Assembly: GCA_903885375.1 (NCBI GenBank) | Contig: CAISIK010000118.1 | Coordinates: 62,001-126,000, forward strand | DNA: 64,000 bases | Origin: an uncultured Pseudomonadota bacterium | GTDB lineage: Bacteria; Myxococcota_A; UBA796; SXON01 | Reading direction: 5' to 3' | In this document: in pieces, positions 16,773 to 24,990 of the stretch | Layout of the letters: every line of letters begins with the position of its first letter | How positions within the stretch are numbered: position 1 is the first letter of the stretch | Translations under genes and position numbers: made by a program | Notes under the pieces: generated by a model | What the model saw: only the letters and a program-made list of their open reading frames with translations | Database searches by the model: none | What the model was told of the DNA's origin: nothing

Positions 16773-18293
16773 CTACTCGCCGGGGGAGAGGTGCTCGCCT
16801 TCGCCGTACTGCTCCCACAGGTCGCGCCGGATGCCATTGTCGGCGATGATGCGCGAGAGCACGTCGACCCCTTCGTTCGGCGTGCGCGCGAACGTGTCGC
16901 GGTCGACGGTGTAGAGCCCGAACCGGGGGCGGTAGCCATCGGCCCACTCGAAGTTGTCGGTGAGCGACCAGTGGATGTAGCCATCCACCGGCGCCCCGGC
17001 CTCGATGGCCTCCGACAGGCCGGCGAGCTGGCGCACGATGCTCTCGCCCCGGCGCTTGCCGGTGGTGGTGGCGATGCCGGCCTCGGTGACCCGCAGGGGC
17101 GTGCCCGGGTAACGACTGGCCATCTCGGGAGCGAGGAGCCCAAGTCCGGGCGAATAATGTTCGTACCCCATCTGGGTGACGTCGTCCTCGTTCACCTCGG
17201 GACAGCCGAGCACGGCCGGATCGAGGCCGAAGATCGAGAGCATCGTGCGGTCGCAGGGGACGGCCTCGATCGGCGGGAAATTGGGGACGGACGTGACGTA
17301 CATCCGGAAATAATACTGGTAGCCCAGCAGGTCGCAGGTGCCGGCCCACTCGGGGTGCGACTCCTCGGGCACGCCATCGAGATCCCGGTCGAGGAGGCCG
17401 TTGATCATCGCATCGGGGAAGAGGTAGCCGTACAGCCCGCGGACCCGATCGGCCGCGGCCACGTCGGCCGGGTCGTCGGGGTCGGCCGGTACGATCCACT
17501 GGATCGAGTTGGTGAAGCCCACCCGCGCCACCACGCCGTCGCCATCGGCGTCCACGAGGTCGTTGGCCTTGACCGCGGCGTAGGCGGCGGCGTTCGCATC
17601 GAGCATGCCGGCGGCCACCGGGAAGATGCGGGACTCCACCGAGCCGGTGGTCAGATTCATCTCGCCGGGGGGAAAGGCCCCGCCGAGGTAGCCGGAGAGC
17701 AGGTACCCGCCGGGTTCGTTGAAGGTGGTCCACTCATCCACCCGGTCTCCGAAGCGCAGGGCGGCTTCGGCCGCGAACTCGGCGAACTCGGCGGGGACCT
17801 CGGGGTTCGTCCACCCGCACAGGTTGGTGTCGGAGGGGCCGGACTCGCACTCGACGTCGGTGAGGTCGTAGGTCCAGATCGGGTCGGTGAAGTGGTGGAG
17901 CGTGATCATCGGCTCGACGCCGCGGGCGCGAAGGGCGTCGATCACCGCGCCGTAGTGCGCCCACTCCTCCTCGTTCCAGGTGTCGCGGGCGGGCTCCACG
18001 CGCGACCACTCGATGGAGAGGCGGTACACGTCGGCGCCGAGGTCCACGAGGAGGTCGGCGTCCTCTTCGTAGCGCGCGTAACCATCCACGCCCGCGCCCG
18101 AGGGTTCGGCGGTCTTGCCGGCGAACTCGGGGAGGGTTTCGAACTGGTACCAGTTGTTGTTGGTGTTTCCGCCTTCGATCTGGTGGGCGGCGCCGGCGGC
18201 CCCCCAACGGAAGCCCTCCGGGAAGGCGTACACGAGCGGATTGCCGGAGTCCTCGGCAGGATCACAGGCGACGAGCAGGGGGAGCAGGAACAT
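16773..18293 (-). CDS. Beta-glycosidase lipoprotein, glycoside hydrolase family 1
   Basis: A 506-residue GH1 enzyme. The acid/base Glu193 is in EWTTFNEPGG and the nucleophile Glu404 is in RVTEAGIA, where the usual motif is TENG, so Asn is replaced by Ala. The family N-terminal signature is present as FRWGAAGAAHQIEGG. The C-terminal HWSLTDNFEWADGY matches the GH1 aglycone-site block. A very short leader (MFLLPLLVAC) predicts a lipoprotein, unusual for a family that is mostly cytoplasmic. It would hydrolyse beta-linked disaccharides such as cellobiose at the cell surface. It follows the diguanylate cyclase gene after 39 bases. Confidence 0.9.
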   Translation of the reverse strand: MFLLPLLVACDPAEDSGNPLVYAFPEGFRWGAAGAAHQIEGGNTNNNWYQFETLPEFAGKTAEPSGAGVDGYARYEEDADLLVDLGADVYRLSIEWSRVEPARDTWNEEEWAHYGAVIDALRARGVEPMITLHHFTDPIWTYDLTDVECESGPSDTNLCGWTNPEVPAEFAEFAAEAALRFGDRVDEWTTFNEPGGYLLSGYLGGAFPPGEMNLTTGSVESRIFPVAAGMLDANAAAYAAVKANDLVDADGDGVVARVGFTNSIQWIVPADPDDPADVAAADRVRGLYGYLFPDAMINGLLDRDLDGVPEESHPEWAGTCDLLGYQYYFRMYVTSVPNFPPIEAVPCDRTMLSIFGLDPAVLGCPEVNEDDVTQMGYEHYSPGLGLLAPEMASRYPGTPLRVTEAGIATTTGKRRGESIVRQLAGLSEAIEAGAPVDGYIHWSLTDNFEWADGYRPRFGLYTVDRDTFARTPNEGVDVLSRIIADNGIRRDLWEQYGEGEHLSPGE

Positions 18294-18324
18294 CCGGTTG
18301 GCTAACCGGAAATGGGCTGCGGGC

Positions 18325-18341
18325 GCCGGCCTTCAGCCGGC
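18325..18341 (-). terminator. Hairpin at the end of the diguanylate cyclase gene
   Basis: GCCGGC stem repeated around a five-base loop, overlapping the stop codon region of the cyclase gene and preceding the GH1 gene. It could reduce read-through; no T-tract is present. Confidence 0.2.
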
Positions 18342-19226
18342 CATGGCCATCCGGTCCCGCCCCTGGGTCTTGGCCTCGTAGAGCGCGGCGTCGGCGCGAC
18401 GTTGCCCCTCCGCAAGCGACTCGGTCGCCCCGAGTCGGGCCACGCCCGCGCTGAGCGTGATCCGCTGCCCACCGACCGCCGCCACCGACAACGAGCGCAC
18501 GCCCTGCAGGAGGCGTTCGCCCACCCGGGCGGCCTCCGGCACGTCGGCCCCGACGAGCAGCACGGCGAATTCCTCCCCTCCCCAGCGGGCGAGCAGGTCC
18601 CGCGCTCGGAGCTGGGCCGACACCATCGTAGCGATGCTGCGCAGCACCTCATCGCCGGCCTCGTGCCCGTGGCGGTCGTTGATGTCCTTGAAGTGGTCGA
18701 TGTCGAGGAGGACCACGCAGACGGGCTGGCCTGCTTCGCGCGCGGCCGCAACGGCTTCGAGTGCTGCCGTTTCGAAGTAGCGCCGATTGCCCACGCCGGT
18801 GAGCGGGTCGGTGTTGGCGACACGCTGAAGCTGCGCGTTTGATGCACGTAGTTTCCCCTGGGATCGGGCAGCCGCCTCGAGCATGAGCCCGCACGTCATG
18901 AGCAGGCAGGTGGCCATCCCCACGGCCGCGGCCACGCCAGCGAAGGGGGAGTGCATGGGGTCGGGCACGGGGTGCACCGCAAAGGCGATGGCCCGGCTGA
19001 GGCTGCCGATCGTGCCCACGCACGCGCCGATCACGAGGTACCAGGTGCCGATGGTGACCTCGCGCGGGCGCCGAGCGCGCATCCGCAACAGCCAGGACGC
19101 GGGAAACACGGCGAGGGGCAGCGCCGTGGCGATCACCCGCGCGCTTGCGGACGCCTCGTGCTGGGGAGAGTGGTCGGTGGCCCACAGCGCCACGAAAACC
19201 GTGAAGCCCACCAACGGGCTCACCAC
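18333..19226 (-). CDS. Membrane-anchored diguanylate cyclase (GGDEF)
   Basis: A 297-residue enzyme predicted to make cyclic di-GMP from two GTP. The N-terminal half has about four hydrophobic segments (residues 5-18, 30-48, 60-85, 95-118). A short coiled linker leads to the GGDEF domain at about 135-295. The active motif is GGEEF (216-220), with the metal-binding VVLLDIDHFKDIND block and the standard GNRR. A product-inhibition I-site, RxxD (Arg207, Asp210), is present. The start is GTG; two adjacent GTG codons are possible and GGAAG precedes the second. It follows a small membrane protein gene after 24 bases. Confidence 0.9.
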   Translation of the reverse strand: MVSPLVGFTVFVALWATDHSPQHEASASARVIATALPLAVFPASWLLRMRARRPREVTIGTWYLVIGACVGTIGSLSRAIAFAVHPVPDPMHSPFAGVAAAVGMATCLLMTCGLMLEAAARSQGKLRASNAQLQRVANTDPLTGVGNRRYFETAALEAVAAAREAGQPVCVVLLDIDHFKDINDRHGHEAGDEVLRSIATMVSAQLRARDLLARWGGEEFAVLLVGADVPEAARVGERLLQGVRSLSVAAVGGQRITLSAGVARLGATESLAEGQRRADAALYEAKTQGRDRMAMAG

Positions 19227-19250
19227 TTCCGCGAGCCGAGCCGACGGGAG

Positions 19251-19517
19251 CTAGTAAAGACGGGCCATGCACCGGTACACGAAGCCAGCCCCCGACAGGA
19301 GCAGCGCCTGGGTGAGCAGCGGGGCCGCCTCGAACCCGAGGGTGTCGCGCAGGCCGAGGAGGACCGCCCCCGCGAGGACGCAGCCGCCGCCCGCCGCGAA
19401 CCGGACGGCCACGGCCCGTTGGCGCGCGTGAAGCAGCACCGGCAGCGCCACCAGCAACAGCAGAACCAGCTCGAAGCCGAGCAGGCCGAACAGGAGCGGC
19501 GGCGAAACGGGCGTCAC
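19251..19517 (-). CDS. Small membrane protein, unknown function
   Basis: An 88-residue protein with three hydrophobic segments (about residues 8-25, 38-55, 62-80) and a basic patch HARQRAVAVRF after the first. No family is recognised. It lies 24 bases upstream of the diguanylate cyclase on the same strand and could be part of the same transcript. The GTG start gives a protein that begins near the first membrane segment. Confidence 0.5.
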   Translation of the reverse strand: MTPVSPPLLFGLLGFELVLLLLVALPVLLHARQRAVAVRFAAGGGCVLAGAVLLGLRDTLGFEAAPLLTQALLLSGAGFVYRCMARLY

Positions 19518-19566
19518 CGCGGCCGGCTAACCCGACCGTCGGCACACGGTTGTGCCGGGTGGGGAC

Positions 19567-20205
19567 TCAGCCCAGCGCCCAGCTCGCGTTGCCCTGCAGC
19601 ACCATGCCCACGGCGAGTGAAACCACGATCGGAACGGCGAAGTTGTCGTCGACCCGGCGGCAGAAAAGCTCCGTGACCGCGCCGGCGACCGCCGCGACAG
19701 CGGCAGCAGCCACGGCGCGCCCGCCGAGCGCCGGATGCCAGATTGCCAGCGCGGCCCAGCCCGCGAGGAAGGAGACGACCACGTAGGCCAACGAACCTTC
19801 GAGGGACCGGTCGTTCACCAGCTTGTGCCGGCCATACCGCCGGCCCACGAACCCGGCGGCCGGATCGCCGAGGCCAATCGTGACCACGGCGAGCGCGAGG
19901 GTGGGCTGGGCGAAGAAGGGAGCGATGAGGGCGAGCCCGGTGCCCATCCAGGTGGCGGAGTTGATGCTGGCCGCTTCGTGCCGATGGGCCATGAAGCCGA
20001 GGGCCCGCATGAGCACGGCGTTCCAATTCGGGAAGAGGCGACGGGTGACCTCGAGCGTCCACGCGAAGGCCGCGAACGCAAAGGCGGCGATCATGGCGCT
20101 GTTGTGGTCGAGCACCAGCTCGATGAGCAGGAGAGTTCCCACCGACGAGAGCGCGTGGTGGGCGGAGCGGTAGAGGTTTTCCGGCCGGGCTGCGGCAACG
20201 TGCAT
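19567..20205 (-). CDS. CTP-dependent lipid kinase-like membrane protein (dolichol/phytol kinase family)
   Basis: A 212-residue polytopic protein with about six hydrophobic segments. The stretch IGLGDPAAGFVGRRYGRHK followed by DRSLEGSLAYV matches the conserved core of dolichol kinase, phytol kinase and yeast CTP-diacylglycerol kinase ('GD..A...G...G..k....kS.eGs'). It would phosphorylate a lipid alcohol or diacylglycerol using CTP; the substrate is unknown. The ATG at 20205 lies inside a perfect inverted repeat (20204-20217). It is transcribed divergently from the transglutaminase-like lipoprotein. Confidence 0.7.
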   Translation of the reverse strand: MHVAAARPENLYRSAHHALSSVGTLLLIELVLDHNSAMIAAFAFAAFAWTLEVTRRLFPNWNAVLMRALGFMAHRHEAASINSATWMGTGLALIAPFFAQPTLALAVVTIGLGDPAAGFVGRRYGRHKLVNDRSLEGSLAYVVVSFLAGWAALAIWHPALGGRAVAAAAVAAVAGAVTELFCRRVDDNFAVPIVVSLAVGMVLQGNASWALG

Positions 20206-20217
20206 ACCGCACGGTAT
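20204..20217. promoter_or_regulatory. Operator-like inverted repeat over a start codon
   Basis: Perfect 6-bp arms ATACCG / CGGTAT around CA, overlapping the ATG of the lipid-kinase-like gene in the divergent region. Its AT content is higher than the surroundings. It is a candidate repressor or dimer binding site, inferred only from symmetry and place. Confidence 0.3.
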
Positions 20218-20335
20218 CGAACGAGTGTCACGGCAAGGTCACCAGCCGGCCCGGTTCGGGACCCGCGTGAAACGTTTACACTCGCCGCACAACGGTCTCG
20301 CGCGGGTGCGCCCCTGTGCGGGCTACCGTGCCGCC

Positions 20336-21799
20336 ATGCTGCTCCTGCTCTCCCTCGCCTGCCCCACCACCACGACGGTGGGCGAGGACAAGTCGTCCGA
20401 CACTGCGCCGGTGCCGTTGCTGGTGGCGGCCCCGGCGTTCGATCCCTTCAGTGGTCTTGCCCTCGTCTGGACAGTGGCGGGTGAGGAGGCCGACGCCGAC
20501 GCGCTGGGCTCCATTCGCGATGCCAACGGCGCAATGGTGCGCCGCCAGGTGGCCGCCGAGGCGGGGTGGGACGGCCGCAACGACGCCGGTCAACCCGTGG
20601 CCACGGGCACGTACACGCTCGCCGTGAAGCAGGGCGAAGCCACCGCCACCCACGAGTTCGAGCTCGTACGCGCCGGCTTGACGTCGGCCTGGGCAGAAGA
20701 CGATGAGGGCATGACGGCCACCCGCGTGCCGCTCTACTGGAGCGGGCGGCGCCATGCCCAGGACGTGACCGACGCCTTCGCGAGTGTCGGGGCGGTCGAC
20801 ACCGCCGCCGGCGCCATCCCCCTGCCCGCCCTCGCCGAGAGCCTGCTCCTCGCCGACGACGACGAGGCCGAGCCCCTCGCCTACACCTACGACAGCCGGC
20901 CGATCCTGAGCGTGCAGCTCGGCGCCGAGAGCGCCCTCGGCCACACCAACCTCGAGGCTGCCTCGCTCCAGGTGTCCCTCCCCGGCTGGACCCGCCTCGA
21001 CACCGCCCCGATCGCGGGCGGGAGCACGCTCACCTTCCAACGCGACGAACCCCTCGGCACCACGGTCGGCGTGAGCGAGGAGACCCTCGTCATCGAGGTG
21101 TCCGCCGAGGATGCCGACGGCACGATGTGGCCCCTGCAGTCGCTCGGCGTACCCTGGCGTGCCTACCGGCTGATGGACACCCCCGCCTGGGGCCTCGACG
21201 ACGAGCGGTACGAACCCTGGGTGAGCGCCGTGGACCCCGCGCTGCGCGCGCTGGAGGGCACCGCCCCCGAGCGCAACCTCGTGCTCGATGGGCTGGTGCG
21301 GTGGATCTTCGAGGACTCGGGCCTCGAGTACGACACACAATACGGCGCCAGCGCCTACACGGTGTACCCGGGCAACGACTGGGAAGCCGCCCGGTTCGAC
21401 ATGACGGGCTTCCTCACCCGCCGGTTCGGCCTCGTGGTGAACTGCACCGACTGCGCCGGCATCGTGGTGGGCTTCGGCAACATGCTCGGGGCCGATGTCT
21501 CCTACGCCATCATCGGCTGGGGCTTCGACCTCAACTACATCCTCGCCATCGGCGGCACCGAGTACACGCACTGCCCCTTCGGGCGCGGCGGCTGCGGGTT
21601 CAGCTACCACGCCGTCTCTGTGGACAGCGACACCGAGCTGGTGTGGGACGCCACCCTCGCCCTCGATGGCGACGACGACCCCGGCGCCTCCCCCTTCACG
21701 CGGCGGTTGGTGCAGTCCGTCCCGGCCGATGAATACCTCGACCGCCTCGCCGCCGAGCCCGCGGAGTACGTGTACCAGGCCAAGGGGTCGATCCAATGA
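20336..21799 (+). CDS. Transglutaminase-like fold lipoprotein
   Basis: A 487-residue predicted lipoprotein with a nine-residue leader (MLLLLSLAC). Residues about 55-110 resemble an Ig-like or FlgD-like tail (DGRNDAGQPVATGTYTLAV). The C-terminal third carries a plausible papain-like triad of the transglutaminase superfamily: Cys in VNCTDCAGIVVGFGNMLG, His in FSYHAVSV and Asp in LVWDATLALDGD. The spacing and order are right for that family. Bacterial members act as peptidases or cross-linkers; the substrate here is unknown. It is coupled to the next gene through an ATGATG overlap. Confidence 0.65.
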   Translation: MLLLLSLACPTTTTVGEDKSSDTAPVPLLVAAPAFDPFSGLALVWTVAGEEADADALGSIRDANGAMVRRQVAAEAGWDGRNDAGQPVATGTYTLAVKQGEATATHEFELVRAGLTSAWAEDDEGMTATRVPLYWSGRRHAQDVTDAFASVGAVDTAAGAIPLPALAESLLLADDDEAEPLAYTYDSRPILSVQLGAESALGHTNLEAASLQVSLPGWTRLDTAPIAGGSTLTFQRDEPLGTTVGVSEETLVIEVSAEDADGTMWPLQSLGVPWRAYRLMDTPAWGLDDERYEPWVSAVDPALRALEGTAPERNLVLDGLVRWIFEDSGLEYDTQYGASAYTVYPGNDWEAARFDMTGFLTRRFGLVVNCTDCAGIVVGFGNMLGADVSYAIIGWGFDLNYILAIGGTEYTHCPFGRGGCGFSYHAVSVDSDTELVWDATLALDGDDDPGASPFTRRLVQSVPADEYLDRLAAEPAEYVYQAKGSIQ

Positions 21800-22257
21800 T
21801 GACGTTCTGCTTCCTCCTCGCCCTCGGCGCTGCGCCCGCTCGTGCGGAGGCCCCGCTCGCCGGCATCCCCCTCTCCAACCTGGCGCCGCTCGGCCTCCTC
21901 GAGCCGACCACTCTGGAGGACACCGACGCCTGGCGGGCGCCCTTGCGCGATGGGCCCGGGTGGGTACTGCACCAGTGGTCGCCCGACTCCGCCCGCGCCA
22001 CCGAGGACGTCCGTTTCCTCCTCGCCAGCGTGCAGCGCATCCTGCCCCCGGTAGCCGTGGCCGGCGCCGACGAGGCATGGGGCGACGCCGGCTTCATCAC
22101 CGCGCGCCGCGGGAACGTGACCGTGCAGGTGCGCGCGGCCGGCGCGCCCGAGCTCGCCGCCCGGCTGCTCGCCGCCGAGGAGGCCCCCCGCGCCGACCGC
22201 CTCAAGGCGGAGGGCGGCCGGGACGGCTACGGGCGCCGGCTGCCTACGGGGGAGTGA
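21796..22257 (+). CDS. Secreted protein of unknown function
   Basis: A 153-residue protein with a signal peptide ending near APARAEA. No family is recognised; the body is acidic to neutral with no Cys beyond the leader. It begins inside the stop region of the transglutaminase-like gene, so it is probably produced with that protein and may be its partner or substrate. Its 3' end overlaps the convergent M16-like gene by 14 bases. Confidence 0.55.
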   Translation: MMTFCFLLALGAAPARAEAPLAGIPLSNLAPLGLLEPTTLEDTDAWRAPLRDGPGWVLHQWSPDSARATEDVRFLLASVQRILPPVAVAGADEAWGDAGFITARRGNVTVQVRAAGAPELAARLLAAEEAPRADRLKAEGGRDGYGRRLPTGE

Positions 22258-23695
22258 CCAGCTTCAGGTTGGTGAAGCCCTTCTCGCGGAGCTGGGGTTC
22301 GATGACCGTACGGTCGCCCACCAGCACGAAGACCGCCCGCTCCTTCGCCCACGCGCCCATTGCCGGGGTGACCGCCTCGACGCCCACGGCGTTGACCGCC
22401 GCGAGCTCATCGGCGAGCGCCGTCGGGGGCCGACCGGCCGCGAGGTAGTCGGCGTAGGTGCCCCCGGCGCCGCTGCGGGTCTGGAGGGCCTCGACCACAT
22501 CCTGGCGAGCGGCGCCCTGGGCCTTGGCCAGCTCGGCCGGCGTGATGCCGGAACGAATGCTGTCGAGCTCGCCGAGGAGATCGACCAGCGCGAGCGCGGT
22601 GACGTCGGCGCGGATGCGGGTGCGGACGGTGAGCGTGCCCGCCTGCCGCTGCGAGTAGAGCGCCGCGCGCACGCCGTAGGTGTAGCCGCGCTTCTCCCGC
22701 AGGAGCCCGTTGAGCCGGGAGGTGAACGTGCCGCCGAGCACGATGGTGCCCAGCTGGGTGGGCGCCTCCTCCGGCACGCCATCCCGGAGGCCGGGGAACG
22801 CGACGTAGAAGCCGGTCTGCGCGCTTCCGGGGGCATCCACGAGGTAGATCGGGTCCTTGTCGTGAACGGGCGCCGCAGGCACCGGAACCACGATGGGCTT
22901 GGCGGAGGCCCAGGCGCCGAACCGGGCGCCGAGCTGCTCGAGTACCGCTTCGCGCGTGACATCGCCGGCCACGGTGAAGCTGGCGCCCGCAGCGCCCGCC
23001 TTCCAGACCGACGCGTGCCACTTCCGCACCTCGACCGGCGTGGACGCCTTCAGGCCCTTGACCGTGCCATCGGGGGGGCGGCCGTAGGGGTGGGTGGGCC
23101 CCCAGTACAACGAAGCGGCCGTGCGCTCGGCCACGTAGGCCGGCTCGGAGAGGCCCTGCTGGAGGCCGGCATCAAGCAGCTCGCGCGACTTCTTGATCTC
23201 CTCGCCATCGAACCGGGGGCGGATCACCATGTCGGCGAGCAGATCGAGGGCCGGTCCGAGCTGGTCGGACGGACCCACCACGTTGAGGTAGCTCCCATCG
23301 GGGCCGGCGCCGCCATCGATCGAGAGCCCGCGGCGCTCGACCTCGGCCGCGAAGGCCGCGCCATCGAGCTTGCCCGCGCCCCGACGCATCACTTCCATGG
23401 TGAGCGCCGCGGTGCCCTCACGCCCCGGCGCATCGAGCTGGGAGCCGCCCGGCACGTTGAGCTGGAGGTTGAACACCGGCAGGGTGCTGTCGGAGAGCAC
23501 CCACACCGGAACGCCGTTGGCCAGCGCGCCCACCTGCGGGGTGGGCGGCAGGAACGGCACCGCCGGGCCCACAGAGGGGCGGGTGTCGAGCGGGTCGGGC
23601 GGAGGGGGGGCCTCCACCGGAGGCGCCACGACCGGGGCCGGCTTGGGCGTACACGCGAGGAGCGACAGGAGCAGGATGGGCAGGCTGCGGATCAA
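22244..23695 (-). CDS. M16-like non-catalytic subunit, lipoprotein
   Basis: A 483-residue M16 homologue with a lipobox leader (ILLLSLLAC) followed by a Pro-rich linker. The position of the zinc motif reads GTAALTMEVM, so both His and the EH pair are lost. The C-terminal block LNGLLREKRGYTYGVRA is a strong M16 substrate-binding signature. It is therefore the dead partner of the catalytic gene upstream. The start is TTG at 23695, overlapping that gene's TGA by four bases; the longer reading continues through another gene and is rejected. Confidence 0.85.
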   Translation of the reverse strand: MIRSLPILLLSLLACTPKPAPVVAPPVEAPPPPDPLDTRPSVGPAVPFLPPTPQVGALANGVPVWVLSDSTLPVFNLQLNVPGGSQLDAPGREGTAALTMEVMRRGAGKLDGAAFAAEVERRGLSIDGGAGPDGSYLNVVGPSDQLGPALDLLADMVIRPRFDGEEIKKSRELLDAGLQQGLSEPAYVAERTAASLYWGPTHPYGRPPDGTVKGLKASTPVEVRKWHASVWKAGAAGASFTVAGDVTREAVLEQLGARFGAWASAKPIVVPVPAAPVHDKDPIYLVDAPGSAQTGFYVAFPGLRDGVPEEAPTQLGTIVLGGTFTSRLNGLLREKRGYTYGVRAALYSQRQAGTLTVRTRIRADVTALALVDLLGELDSIRSGITPAELAKAQGAARQDVVEALQTRSGAGGTYADYLAAGRPPTALADELAAVNAVGVEAVTPAMGAWAKERAVFVLVGDRTVIEPQLREKGFTNLKLVTPP

Positions 23696-24990
23696 GGCTT
23701 GGCCCCTTCGGGAACGACGAGGATGCGGGTGGCGAGCTCGGGCTTGAGCCAGCGCGACACGGAGGAGGAGAGCGCGACGGGGCTGGCGCTGTCGTAGCGG
23801 GCCACATCGGCGGCGAGGCCATCGACGGTGCCGGTGTAGGCCCAGTACCGGTTGAGCGACTCGGCCCGGTTCTGCAGGGGCTCGAGCTCGAGGAAGGTGC
23901 CGATCCGGTGCTGGTTGCCGAGGCGCTCCATCTCCGCCGCCGTGGGCGGCGTGGTAGCGAGGCGCGCGAGCTCCCCTTCCACAATGGCCTGGACCTTCTC
24001 GACGGGCACCCCCTCCATGGGGATGACGGTGACGCCGAAGACGCCGCCGTACTCCAGACCGTACTGCATCACCTGCACCTCCTGCGCGAGCCCCGCATCC
24101 ACGAGGCTGGTGTAGAGGCGGGCGCTCTCGCCCGAGCCGAGCAAGTCGGCCACGAGCTGCAGCTCGGCATCGCCCGAGCTGAACTTCGCGGGGCTGTGCC
24201 AGAAGAGGTTGAGCTGGGGGAAGTCGACCTGATCGGTGATCGTGACGGACGCCTTCTGCGGCGCCTGCACCGGCGCCGGAACCGCCCGCGCGGGAAGCTC
24301 GCGGCGCGCGATCCCGCCGAAGTACCGTTCGACCCAGACCCGGGCCTGGGCCGGGTCGAAATCGCCGGCGACCACGAGCGAGGCGTTGTTGGGCACGTAC
24401 CAGGTGTCGAAGAAGCCGGTGACATCGGTAACCGTGGCGGCTGCGAGGTCCTCGTGGCTGCCGATCACGCTGTGGGCGTAGGGGTGGCCCGCCGGGAACA
24501 GCGCGGTGGTGAGCTCGAGCTCCACCATGCCGTAGGGGCGGTCCTCGTTGCTCTGCCGGCGTTCGTTGCGCACAACATCCCGCTGGAGGTCGAGCTTCTC
24601 GCCGGTCATCGCCTTGCCGAGCGCCGACATGCGGTCGGCCTCCATCCACAGGAAGGTCTCCAGGAGGTTGGCGGGGCCCACGTCGTAGTAGTTGGTGGCA
24701 TCCTCCATCGTCCAGGCGTTGTTCCAGCCGCCCTCGGCCTCCATCACCTGATCGAAGCCCGAGCCCGGCAGCCGGAAGGTGCCCATGAACATCAGGTGCT
24801 CGAAGAGGTGGGCGAAGCCGGAGCGACCGGGCGCCTCATCCTTGCTGCCCACGCGGTACCACGTGTCGACCACCACCTGGGGGAGCGAGTGGTCGACCAT
24901 GAGCACCACCTGCAGCCCGTTGGGCAGCTCGTAGCGCTCGAAGGGGATTTTCGGCTCGACCGCGAAGGCCGCCGCGACGCTGAGCAACAT
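23692..24990 (-). CDS. M16 family zinc metallopeptidase, catalytic subunit
   Basis: A 432-residue exported peptidase with a short leader (MLLSVAAAFA). The zinc site HLFEHLMFMGT is followed about 75 residues later by VVRNERRQ, with the third ligand Glu. The C-terminal domain ends RILVVPEG, typical of M16B. The ATG overlaps the trxB stop by one base (TGATG). With the following dead subunit it should form a heterodimer that degrades peptides in the periplasm. It is more canonical than the M16 pair at 4634-7056. Confidence 0.92.
   Translation of the reverse strand: MLLSVAAAFAVEPKIPFERYELPNGLQVVLMVDHSLPQVVVDTWYRVGSKDEAPGRSGFAHLFEHLMFMGTFRLPGSGFDQVMEAEGGWNNAWTMEDATNYYDVGPANLLETFLWMEADRMSALGKAMTGEKLDLQRDVVRNERRQSNEDRPYGMVELELTTALFPAGHPYAHSVIGSHEDLAAATVTDVTGFFDTWYVPNNASLVVAGDFDPAQARVWVERYFGGIARRELPARAVPAPVQAPQKASVTITDQVDFPQLNLFWHSPAKFSSGDAELQLVADLLGSGESARLYTSLVDAGLAQEVQVMQYGLEYGGVFGVTVIPMEGVPVEKVQAIVEGELARLATTPPTAAEMERLGNQHRIGTFLELEPLQNRAESLNRYWAYTGTVDGLAADVARYDSASPVALSSSVSRWLKPELATRILVVPEGAKP

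Noticed and set aside
20267-20281. GTGAAACGTTTACAC near-palindrome upstream of the transglutaminase-like gene
   Set aside because: Only the central eight bases are symmetric and the arms are offset by one; too weak to call a site.
20276-22078. 600-codon minus-strand frame
   Set aside because: Shadow of the transglutaminase-like lipoprotein; Gly/His/Arg-rich without motifs.
23696-24649. Upstream extension of the M16-like lipoprotein gene
   Set aside because: The extra frame overlaps the whole catalytic M16 gene and would remove the lipobox leader; the TTGA overlap gives a better start.
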